A stretch of DNA of 64,000 nt from Acidipropionibacterium jensenii DSM 20535. GTDB taxonomy: Bacteria > Actinomycetota > Actinomycetes > Propionibacteriales > Propionibacteriaceae. The stretch spans positions 19,422 to 83,421 of the forward strand of contig NZ_AUDD01000014.1 of NCBI RefSeq assembly GCF_000425285.1, given 5' to 3'. The notes under the pieces were generated by a model, which saw only the letters and a list, made by a program, of their open reading frames with translations, did not search any database and had not been told where the DNA came from. The position numbers and the translations under genes are program-made. The stretch's first letter is position 1, and every line of letters starts with the position of its first letter. Shown one piece after another: positions 1-7,226 of this stretch.

Positions 1-646
1 TCTCCTCGACCACCGAGTTCGCGATGGCGTACCCGAAGATGATCATCGACAGGTAGAACAGCACGGCGAAGACGATCCCCAGGACGGTGGCGGCCGCCTG
101 CTTCTCGGCGTCGTGCTCGCTGCCGAGACTGCCCAGGGCCAGCTGGGTGCCCGCGGTGAGACGCTGCGGGGAGACTCCCAGAGCGCGGGCGTTCTCGGCC
201 GTCGCCTCCCCGGCGACGGCCTGGGAGATCGCCCGGGTGGACCAGGTGGTGGCGGTCGGGGAGGTCTTCAACCCCGACAGCCGCCACTGGTCGCCGGTGC
301 GCTGGAGCAGCGCCTTGGCGTTGCCGTCGCGCATCTGCTGGGCGGCCTGGGCCGCCGAGGAGACCGGCAGGGCGCGGATCGTGTTGTCGGAGCCGGTGGC
401 CCGGTTGAGCTGCTGGGCGGTGGCGACCAGCTGGGCGCCGCGGTCGTCCAGGACGGCCACCGTGGTGGTCTGGGAGCGCCCGTTGAACAGGAAGGACAGC
501 CCGAAGACCACCACCATCAGCAGCAGGGTGGTGACGGTGGAGGTGATGAAGGTCTTGTCGTGGAGTTTCGCGGAGATCTCGCGGCCGGTGACGATCTGCC
601 ACAGGCTGCCGGTCCGCTGGTCCGGGGTGGTGTCCGGTCGACTCAT
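1..646 (-). CDS. ABC-2 type transporter permease, NatB-like (partial, C-terminus beyond window)
   Basis: Membrane subunit of an ABC exporter working with the ATPase encoded just upstream. About 215 residues are visible: a short cytoplasmic N-terminus, one membrane segment near residues 33-53, a long extracytoplasmic stretch of about 120 residues, and a second membrane segment starting just before the window edge. This one-helix, large-loop, helix-bundle layout is that of NatB/ABC2_membrane_3 permeases. The ATG overlaps the TGA of the ATPase gene by 4 bp, so the two are translationally coupled. The remaining helices lie outside the window. Substrate unknown: NatAB in Bacillus exports sodium, but many relatives export drugs or peptides. 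Confidence 0.8.
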   Translation of the reverse strand, partial: MSRPDTTPDQRTGSLWQIVTGREISAKLHDKTFITSTVTTLLLMVVVFGLSFLFNGRSQTTTVAVLDDRGAQLVATAQQLNRATGSDNTIRALPVSSAAQAAQQMRDGNAKALLQRTGDQWRLSGLKTSPTATTWSTRAISQAVAGEATAENARALGVSPQRLTAGTQLALGSLGSEHDAEKQAAATVLGIVFAVLFYLSMIIFGYAIANSVVEE

Positions 647-1560
647 GATGCCGCCGCCTCTCGGTAGATCTCGGACAGGGTGGGGACGATGCGGGAGAAC
701 TCGGTGACCTCGCCGCGTCTGAGCGCCTCGGCGAGGACGGCCTGGTCGGCGCCGGGCTCGGTGAACTCGAGGACGGCGGTGGTGCCGCCCAGGTCGACGA
801 CGTCGACCCCGCGGGCCGAGCGCAACCATCCCAGGTCGGTGTCGGCGCAGAGCCGGTGACGTCGAGGACCCGATCCGCGCAGCTCGTCGGTGGATCCCTG
901 GGCGACCACCCGGCCACCGCTGAGGATCACCAGCCGGTCGCACAGCCTCTCGACCAGGTCGAGCTGATGGGAGCTGAACAGCACCGGGACCCCCGACGAG
1001 CTGGCCTCCCGCAGGACCTCGGCCATCGCGTCGACGGCCATCGGGTCCAGCCCGGAGAAAGGCTCGTCGAGGATGAGGGCCACCGGGCTGCCCAGCAGCG
1101 CCGCGGTCACCTGGACACGCTGCTGATTGCCCAGGGACAGCGTCTCGACCTTGTCCTTGGCCCGGTCGGCCAGCCCGAACCGCTCCAGGTAGGACATCGT
1201 CTGCTGCTGGGCGGCCTGGGCCGAGACCCCGCGGATCCGGGCCAGGTAGACCAGCTGGTCGACGATCGGCTGCTTGGGGTACAGGCCGCGCTCCTCGGGC
1301 ATGTAGCCGATGCCGCGGCGGTCGGCGGCGGTGATCGGGTGGCCGTTGAAGCTCACCGATCCGGAGGTGATCGCCAGCACCCCGACGATCATCCGCATGG
1401 TGGTGGTCTTCCCGGCGCCGTTGGCCCCGACGAACCCGGTCATGGTGCCCGGGGGGACGGTGAAGCTCACCCGGTCGGCGGCCAGAACTTCGCCGTAGCG
1501 GCGGGTGAGCTCGCTCACCTCGATGCCGCCGGCCGTACTCGTCCTCTGGTGATCGGTCAT
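643..1560 (-). CDS. ABC transporter ATP-binding protein, NatA-like
   Basis: ATPase of the exporter whose permease follows. About 305 residues. Walker A GANGAGKT lies near residues 45-52, the signature is LSLGNQQRVQ (the NatA-type variant of LSGGQ), Walker B is ALILDEPFSGLDP, and the switch histidine is in SSHQL. The C-terminal 80 residues form the DUF4162-like tail typical of this family. The frame stays open further upstream, but the sequence before 1560 has no homology-like pattern and overlaps the response regulator, so the ATG at 1560 was chosen. It follows the response regulator gene by 52 bp in the same direction, suggesting one operon of sensor, regulator and pump. Confidence 0.9.
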   Translation of the reverse strand: MTDHQRTSTAGGIEVSELTRRYGEVLAADRVSFTVPPGTMTGFVGANGAGKTTTMRMIVGVLAITSGSVSFNGHPITAADRRGIGYMPEERGLYPKQPIVDQLVYLARIRGVSAQAAQQQTMSYLERFGLADRAKDKVETLSLGNQQRVQVTAALLGSPVALILDEPFSGLDPMAVDAMAEVLREASSSGVPVLFSSHQLDLVERLCDRLVILSGGRVVAQGSTDELRGSGPRRHRLCADTDLGWLRSARGVDVVDLGGTTAVLEFTEPGADQAVLAEALRRGEVTEFSRIVPTLSEIYREAAAS

Positions 1561-1612
1561 GACTCCATTCCACCGCGGACGGCCCGCCGGCACATCGGCC
1601 GCAGGAGGGAGA

Positions 1613-2308
1613 TCAGCCCTCCCCCGCGCGGATGAGACCCGACTCGTAGGCGAGTGCCACGAGTTGGACCCGGTCGCGCAGGTCCAGCTTGGACAGGCAG
1701 TTGGAGACGTGGGTCTTGACGGTGGCCTCCGAGACGAACAGCTCGGCGGCGATCTCGGCGTTGGACAGCCCCCGGGCCACCTGCACGGCCACCTCCCGCT
1801 CCCTGGCGGTGAGCACCTCCAGGCGGGGGTCGGGGTCCCCCTCGGGATCCCCGGATCCACCGCCGGGGGCACTGCGGTCAGCACCGCCGGTGGCACTGCC
1901 GAGTCGCGACTCGATGACCCTCCTGGTCACCTCGGGGGCCAGCAGCGAGTACCCCTCGTGGACCTGTCTCAGCCCGGCCACCAGGGCCTCGGCGTCGGCG
2001 TTCTTGAGCATGAACCCGCTGGCCCCGGCGTCCAGGGCGTCGAAGAGGTAGTCGTCGCGGTCGAAGGTGGTGAGGATCACGACCTTCGTCCGGCCGGCCG
2101 CGGTGATCTCGCGGGTCGCGGCGATGCCGTCCAGGACCGGCATCTGGACATCCATCAGCACCAGGTCGGGCTGGAGCCGGGCGGCCTGTTCGACCGCCTG
2201 CCGGCCGTCGGCGGCCTCCCCCACCACCTCGATGTCCGGCTCCACCGACAGGATGAGCCGGAACCCGGTGCGCACCAGTTTCTGGTCGTCGGCCAGCAGC
2301 ACCCTCAT
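1613..2308 (-). CDS. Response regulator, NarL/LuxR family
   Basis: Transcription factor of a two-component system. Residues 1-120 are a receiver domain with acidic pair D7-D8 and the phosphoacceptor D53 in the LMDVQMPVLD motif. A Gly/Asp/Pro-rich linker at about 135-155 precedes a LuxR-type helix-turn-helix (LTAREREVAVQVARGLSNAE, near 160-215). Length 231 residues is usual apart from the long linker. The ATG overlaps the stop of the histidine kinase by 4 bp. It most likely responds to the neighbouring kinase and controls the ABC exporter downstream. Confidence 0.93.
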   Translation of the reverse strand: MRVLLADDQKLVRTGFRLILSVEPDIEVVGEAADGRQAVEQAARLQPDLVLMDVQMPVLDGIAATREITAAGRTKVVILTTFDRDDYLFDALDAGASGFMLKNADAEALVAGLRQVHEGYSLLAPEVTRRVIESRLGSATGGADRSAPGGGSGDPEGDPDPRLEVLTAREREVAVQVARGLSNAEIAAELFVSEATVKTHVSNCLSKLDLRDRVQLVALAYESGLIRAGEG

Positions 2309-3696
2309 GAGCTCTCCCCCGGGACGAGCGGCAGTCGTGCCAGCACCCGCCAGCCTCCGGTGACCCGGGGGCCGGTCTCCAGGGTCCCCCGGTGGGCGGC
2401 GACCCGCTCGGCCATACCGATCAGCCCCACTCCGGCGCCGCCGTCGAGCCCGGAGTCCTCACGGCCCGTTGAGTCGCCCTTGGTGCCGACGGGTCGTGTG
2501 CCGCCCGGTCGTGTGCTGCCCGGTCGTGTGCCGCCCGGTGGAGACGTCCGCGCGCCGCGCCCGTCGTCGGTCACCTCGACCTCCACCTGGTCGGGGCCGA
2601 TCCGCACCGCCACGTGGGCGTGGGCGGCCCTGGCGTGCTTCTCGACATTGGTGATCGCCTCCTGGACCACCCGGTAGACGGTCAGTCCCAGTGCCGGTCC
2701 GACCGCCTCGGTGTCCCCCACGATGTCCAGGTCGAGCCGGTGGCGGTGCGGCCCCGAGCACAGCTCCGCGAGGTCCGACAGTCCGGGATCGACCCCGGTG
2801 CCCTGCCGCAGCGAACCGAGCAGGGAGTGCATCTCGGTGACAGCCAGACGCGACTCCTCCTCGATCGCCGACAGGGCCTGGCGGGCCTGGTCAGGGGCCA
2901 CCTCCATCGCCCGCCGGGCGCCAGCGGCCTGGATGCCGATCACCGAGACGTGGTGGCTCACCGAGTCGTGGATCTCACGGGAGATCCGCAGCCTCTCGGC
3001 GACCACCGCCTGGTCGGCCAGCCGGGATCTCTGGGCGGCGATCGTGGCGGCCTGCTCGCGGGCCCGGTGCAGGGCCCTGGCCTCCCGCCAGGACACCTGT
3101 CCCAGGGCGGCGGCGCCCACCACGAAGGCGGTGTTGATGAGGGCGTAGAGCACCACCAGACGCACCAGGCCGTTGACACCGCGGGCCTGGGGGGCCAGGT
3201 CCTTCATGATCTGGGCCAGCGAGTTCGTCCGGGCGAAGATCACCGCCACCCAGCCCAGCAGGGCGAGCTCGACGGCCGCGATGAGGCCCCAGGCGGCCCG
3301 GCGACTGGCTCCCCAGGCCACCGCGGCGTGCAGCGAGACGAAGTAGAGCACCTGGGTGAAGAAGCTGGCGCTCACCAGCGGGGTGAGGAAGCTGCCGATC
3401 AGCAGGTGGGCGGCCGAGGCGCCCCCCTGGGTCAGCGGGAAGCGGCGTCTCAGGCACAGGATCAGGCCAAGCACCAGGACCGAGACGACCTGGCGCCAGA
3501 CCGACCCGGTGTCGACGCGGACCTGCACCTGCTGGAGCCAGACGGTCAGCCCGATGACCAGGACCCCCGTCGCGGCCACCAGCAGGTCGACCGCCGACAG
3601 CCATCCCACCACCGGGACCCGGATGATCCGGGAGCGCGGCGCGGGGCGCTCCCACAGGTCATCGAGGCTGAGGAAGTCCACCAGGGCGGTGCGCAT
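2305..3696 (-). CDS. Sensor histidine kinase, HisKA_3 family
   Basis: Membrane sensor kinase, 463 residues. Several hydrophobic segments lie at about 35-55, 70-83, 95-130, 135-155 and 178-200. They are followed by a coiled-coil-like region and the dimerisation/phosphoacceptor motif REIHDSVSHHV, with the phosphorylated histidine at about H243. The HATPase_c domain carries an N-box (EAITNVEKHA) and a G1 box (TDDGRG, near 377-382). After the G1 box there is an unusual Gly/Thr/Arg/Pro-rich insertion (about 383-421) made of short repeats before the G2 region GVGLIGMAERV. A TACCCT box 6 nt upstream of the ATG and no ribosome-binding site suggest leaderless expression although the gene lies only 18 bp after tgt. 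Confidence 0.93.
   Translation of the reverse strand: MRTALVDFLSLDDLWERPAPRSRIIRVPVVGWLSAVDLLVAATGVLVIGLTVWLQQVQVRVDTGSVWRQVVSVLVLGLILCLRRRFPLTQGGASAAHLLIGSFLTPLVSASFFTQVLYFVSLHAAVAWGASRRAAWGLIAAVELALLGWVAVIFARTNSLAQIMKDLAPQARGVNGLVRLVVLYALINTAFVVGAAALGQVSWREARALHRAREQAATIAAQRSRLADQAVVAERLRISREIHDSVSHHVSVIGIQAAGARRAMEVAPDQARQALSAIEEESRLAVTEMHSLLGSLRQGTGVDPGLSDLAELCSGPHRHRLDLDIVGDTEAVGPALGLTVYRVVQEAITNVEKHARAAHAHVAVRIGPDQVEVEVTDDGRGARTSPPGGTRPGSTRPGGTRPVGTKGDSTGREDSGLDGGAGVGLIGMAERVAAHRGTLETGPRVTGGWRVLARLPLVPGESS
2490..2534. repeat. Three 15-bp tandem repeats inside the kinase gene
   Basis: Three consecutive copies of a 15-bp unit (approximately ccggtcgtgtgccgc) at 2490-2504, 2505-2519 and 2520-2534, differing by one or two bases. 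They are in phase with the kinase frame and encode repeated GGTRP/GSTRP pentapeptides between the G1 and G2 boxes of the ATPase domain. Unit number could vary by slippage without breaking the frame. Confidence 0.9.
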
Positions 3697-3702
3697 GTCC
3701 CG

Positions 3703-3708
3703 AGGGTA
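3703..3708 (-). promoter_or_regulatory. -10 box of the kinase operon (leaderless)
   Basis: On the minus strand TACCCT (TANNNT pattern) ends 6 nt before the ATG at 3696. Transcription would start at or next to the start codon. No Shine-Dalgarno is present, which agrees with a leaderless start. No clear -35 element was found. Confidence 0.4.
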
Positions 3709-3714
3709 GCGAAC

Positions 3715-5031
3715 TCACTCCTTCGCGCCGCCCGCACCGGCCGCGGCGGCCGCAGCCGAGCCGACTGATCCGGCCGCGCCGACCGAGGCGGATCTGGGGG
3801 CCGGCAGCCGACCGCCGTGGGCGTTCCAGCGGCCCATGAACTCGGTCTCCAGGTCGTCGAGCTGCCCGGAGGCCATCGCCGAGCGGATCGAGTCGACCAG
3901 CCGCACCGTCCATCTCTCGTTGTGGATGGTGGCCAGGGTGTTGGCCAGCATCTCGCGGGCCTTGAAGAGGTGGTGCAGGTAGGCCCTGGAGTAGTGGGTG
4001 CAGGTGTAGCAGTCGCAGCCGGGCTCCAGGGGACCCAGGTCGCGGCGGAACCGTGCGGTGTTGACGTTGTAGCGGCCGTCGACGGTGTAGATCGCGGCAT
4101 TGCGCGCCACCCGGGAGGGATTGACGCAGTCGAAGGTGTCGGCCCCGGCCCGGCAGGCCGCGAACAGGTCGTCGGGCTCAGAGATCCCCAGCAGGTGGCG
4201 GGGCCGGTTCTCGGGCAGCTCCTGCGCGCACCAGCCGACGATCCGGCCGAGGTTCTGCTTCTCGATCGCCCCGCCGATCCCGAACCCGTCGAACCGCTGA
4301 CCGTCGACCTCCATGGCGGCCAGGTCGCGGCAGGCGGTGCGCCGCAGATCCTCGTACTGGGCGCCCTGGATCACCCCGAAGAGGGCCTGGTAGGGCTTTC
4401 CGGTGCGCTCCTCGGTGAGGCGGCGGTGCTCGGCCAGGCACCTCAGCGCCCACCGCCTGGTCCGCTCCAAGGCCTCCTGCTGATAGCCGCGGGTGTTCAT
4501 CAGGGTGGTCAGCTCGTCGAAGGCGAACATGATGTCGGCCCCCAGGTGGTGCTGGATTCCCATCGACACCTCCGGGGTGAACCGGTGCAGGTCGCCGTTG
4601 AGGGGGCTGCGGAAGGTCACCCCGTCGTCGTCGACCATCGCCTTGCGGTCGGCGTCGGCGGCGATCACATCGGCCTCGGTGAGATCGGCGACGTCCATCG
4701 CGAGGGTCTTCTTGAACCCGGCTCCCAGGCTGAGCACCTGGAACCCGCCGGAGTCGGTGAAGGTGGGTCCGGTCCAGTTCATGAACCGGCCCAGCCCGCC
4801 GGCCTCGTCAATCAGTTCGGGGCCGGGCTGGAGGAACAGGTGGTAGGCGTTGGCCAGCACCGCCTGGGCTCCCAGCTGGGCGACCGTCTCGGGCAGCATC
4901 GCCTTGACGGTGGCCTTGGTGCCCACCACCACGAAGGCCGGGGTCTGGATGTCGCCGTGCGGGGTGTGGATGGTTCCGGTCCTCCCCAGTCCGTTGTCGA
5001 GGCGGGAGGTCATGTCGAAACCGAGGGGCAT
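3715..5031 (-). CDS. tgt: tRNA-guanine transglycosylase
   Basis: Exchanges guanine-34 of GU(N) anticodon tRNAs for a queuosine precursor base. The 438-residue protein has the N-terminal TPAFVVVGTKATVKAM signature, NAYHLFLQPG, the base-pocket segment FTDSGGFQVLSLG, and the zinc site CxCxxC...H in LEPGCDCYTCTHYSRAYLHH. It is longer than the E. coli enzyme (about 375) because of an insertion and an Ala/Gly-rich C-terminal tail of about 25 residues. The start at 5031 gives the expected N-terminus. No other queuosine-pathway gene is nearby, so the cell may salvage preQ1 or queuine or carry those genes elsewhere. It diverges from an EamA exporter with only 36 bp between start codons. Confidence 0.95.
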   Translation of the reverse strand: MPLGFDMTSRLDNGLGRTGTIHTPHGDIQTPAFVVVGTKATVKAMLPETVAQLGAQAVLANAYHLFLQPGPELIDEAGGLGRFMNWTGPTFTDSGGFQVLSLGAGFKKTLAMDVADLTEADVIAADADRKAMVDDDGVTFRSPLNGDLHRFTPEVSMGIQHHLGADIMFAFDELTTLMNTRGYQQEALERTRRWALRCLAEHRRLTEERTGKPYQALFGVIQGAQYEDLRRTACRDLAAMEVDGQRFDGFGIGGAIEKQNLGRIVGWCAQELPENRPRHLLGISEPDDLFAACRAGADTFDCVNPSRVARNAAIYTVDGRYNVNTARFRRDLGPLEPGCDCYTCTHYSRAYLHHLFKAREMLANTLATIHNERWTVRLVDSIRSAMASGQLDDLETEFMGRWNAHGGRLPAPRSASVGAAGSVGSAAAAAAGAGGAKE

Positions 5032-5067
5032 GGGGCATATTGTCGCACCGTGCCAGGAGTCGTCTAC

Positions 5068-5925
5068 ATGCTCGCCTCGATCCTGTCGGTGCAGTTCGGC
5101 GGCGCCTTCGCGGCCACCCTCATCCCGCAGATCGGGCCGTTGGGCACCGTCGCGCTGAGGCTGACGATCGCCTCCCTGATCCTCATCCCGGTGGCCCGTC
5201 CCAGTCTGCGCGACCACCGCACCGGACGGCCTCACAGCGCCTCGGACTGGTGGCGGGTGGTGGCTCTGGCGGCGGCCCTGGGGGCGATGAACACCGCCTT
5301 CTACTTCAGTCTGAGGTATCTGCCGATCGGGGTGGCGGTCACCATCGAGTTCGTCGGCCCGATGACGATGGCGGCCCTCGGCTCGCGCACCCGCCGCGAC
5401 TACCTGGCCGTGCTGCTGGCCGCCCTGGGGGTGGTCGGGGTCTCGGGGGCGGTGGGTGCCGACTGGGCTCACGTCAGCATCCCGGGGGTGCTCCTGGCGC
5501 TGCTGGCCGGGGCCTGCTGGGCGCTCTACGCGAAGGCCTCCCAGGCGGTCGGCGCCCGGTGGGAGACGCTGCGCGGGCTCACCTGGGCGATGCTGATCTG
5601 CGCCGTCGTGATGCTGCCCCTGGGGATCGCCAGCGCCGGCGTCGAACTCATCCGGCCGCGCCACCTGCTGATCGGCGCGGCGGTGGCCCTGATGTCCTCG
5701 GCGCTGCCCTACAGCCTGGAGATGTACGCCCTGCGCAAGCTGTCCACCAAGGCCTACGGGATCCTGTCGGGAGGGGATCCGGCGGTCGCCGCGCTGGCCG
5801 GTCTGGTGGTCCTCGGCCAGACCATGGGGCTGCCCCAGATCCTCGGGATGGCGTGCGTCATCACCGCCTCCGTCCTCGTGCTGGGTCGCGGCAGATCGGC
5901 TGCGACTGCCACCGGCGAGCACTAG
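5068..5925 (+). CDS. EamA/RhtA-like drug/metabolite transporter
   Basis: Ten-helix inner-membrane transporter of the DMT superfamily, 285 residues, resembling the RhtA branch (threonine/homoserine exporter). Two EamA repeats are visible, each with five hydrophobic segments. ATG 5068 was chosen because AGGAG at 5055-5059 sits 8 bp before it. An in-frame GTG at 5050 (six more residues) is the alternative and would leave only 18 bp to the divergent tgt start. The substrate cannot be told from sequence. Confidence 0.85.
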   Translation: MLASILSVQFGGAFAATLIPQIGPLGTVALRLTIASLILIPVARPSLRDHRTGRPHSASDWWRVVALAAALGAMNTAFYFSLRYLPIGVAVTIEFVGPMTMAALGSRTRRDYLAVLLAALGVVGVSGAVGADWAHVSIPGVLLALLAGACWALYAKASQAVGARWETLRGLTWAMLICAVVMLPLGIASAGVELIRPRHLLIGAAVALMSSALPYSLEMYALRKLSTKAYGILSGGDPAVAALAGLVVLGQTMGLPQILGMACVITASVLVLGRGRSAATATGEH

Positions 5926-5957
5926 GCTGGCAGCCCAGAACCGAGGAAGGACCAGCT

Positions 5958-7160
5958 GTGGAACTGCGACCGCGCGGCCTCGACAAGGTGGAGGCCCTCA
6001 CCGCCAAGGGGGTGCGCATCCCCAACCCCTGGACCGTCGACATCGACGACGACGTCAACATCGACCGGATCAGCGGGACCAATGTCGTCATTCATCCCGG
6101 GTGCCGGATCCGCGGCTCCCGCACCGTGGTCTCCGCCGGCTGCGTGCTCGGCGCCGAGGCCCCGATGACCATCCAGGACTGCCAGCTCGGGGAGGGCGTC
6201 GCGCTGGCCGGCGGGTACGCCGAGGGGGCGGTCCTGCTGGCCGGCGCCTCGATGGCCTCGGGGGCCCATGTCAGGCCCGGCACGATTCTGGAGGAGCAGG
6301 CCAGCGCCGCCCACACCGTCGGGCTCAAGCAGACCGTGCTGTTCCCCTTCGTCACCCTGGGCAGTCTCATCAACTTCTGCGACCTCCTGATGGCGGGCGG
6401 CACCTCCCGCCGCCAGCACTCCGAGGTCGGCTCCTCCTACATCCACTTCAACTTCACCCCCGACGGGGACAAGACCACCGCGTCCCTGTTCGGCGACGTC
6501 CCGCGCGGGGTGCTGCTGAACCAGCCGCCGATCTTCCTGGGCGGCCAGGGCGGGACGGTCGGTCCGGTCTCAACCGGCTTCGGCACCGTGGTCGGCGCCG
6601 GGTCGGTGCTGCGCGACGACGTCGAGGAGGACGGCCAGCTGGTGCTGCCGCCGCGTCCCGCCGAGGTCCGTCGGCCGGTCACCCCGGCCTCCTACCGGCA
6701 GCTGTCGCGGATCATCTCCAGGAATGTCTCCTATGTCGCGAACCTGTCGGCCCTGGAGTCCTGGTACCGCCAGATCCGCCGGCTCTTCCTCTCCCAGCTG
6801 GAGTTCGGCCCGCTGCTGCTGGCGGCGGCCCTGGTGAACCTCACCGACATCCGCGCCGAACGGATCAAGAGGGTGCGCAATCTGGTCGGTCGGCTGCACC
6901 CCGACGACGAGGGCCGCAGCCAGCTGCTGGAGCGTCTGGACGACGTTGTGGCCGCGCTGGCGGTGGTCGACGGCCCGGCCCCGGCCGAGCTCGTGCGACT
7001 GTGCGGGGCAGCGGCCGGCGAGGGCCAGGAGTACCTGACGGTGGTCCAGGGCCTGGACGAGGAGCAGCGGATCGGCGTCACGGAGTGGCTGGGCGGGATC
7101 GTGGAGACCCAGCAGCAGAATGTCGCCGAGGTGGTGCCGGCCCTGGAGCTGCGGTTCTGA
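5958..7160 (+). CDS. Left-handed beta-helix (hexapeptide) protein, GlmU C-domain-like, no nucleotidyltransferase domain
   Basis: About 400 residues. The first 230 or so are a hexapeptide-repeat beta-helix with the conserved block GDVPRGVLLNQPPIFLGGQG and HFNFTPDGDKTTASLFGD, as in proteins annotated as UDP-N-acetylglucosamine pyrophosphorylase-related. The Rossmann uridylyltransferase half of GlmU is absent, with no Gly-rich LAAGxGTRM motif. The C-terminal 170 residues are helical, with several charged and Ala/Leu-rich stretches. The GTG at 5958 is preceded by GAGGAAGGA. By the fold an acyl- or acetyltransferase or a sugar-nucleotide-binding role is possible, but no reaction can be assigned. 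Confidence 0.75.
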   Translation: MELRPRGLDKVEALTAKGVRIPNPWTVDIDDDVNIDRISGTNVVIHPGCRIRGSRTVVSAGCVLGAEAPMTIQDCQLGEGVALAGGYAEGAVLLAGASMASGAHVRPGTILEEQASAAHTVGLKQTVLFPFVTLGSLINFCDLLMAGGTSRRQHSEVGSSYIHFNFTPDGDKTTASLFGDVPRGVLLNQPPIFLGGQGGTVGPVSTGFGTVVGAGSVLRDDVEEDGQLVLPPRPAEVRRPVTPASYRQLSRIISRNVSYVANLSALESWYRQIRRLFLSQLEFGPLLLAAALVNLTDIRAERIKRVRNLVGRLHPDDEGRSQLLERLDDVVAALAVVDGPAPAELVRLCGAAAGEGQEYLTVVQGLDEEQRIGVTEWLGGIVETQQQNVAEVVPALELRF

Positions 7161-7226
7161 CCCCGGGACCGTGGTCGGGTCGGTGATCCTCCAGAACCTG
7201 TCGGTGCCCTCTGGCACGGTGGGTCC

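Noticed and set aside
1561..1896. N-terminal extension of the NatA-like ATPase
   Set aside because: Pro/Arg-rich shadow of the response regulator with no ABC-family features.
3817..5067. Long open frame extending upstream of the EamA transporter on the plus strand
   Set aside because: It is the complement of tgt, has shadow-type low-complexity composition, and the transporter homology begins only at about 5068.
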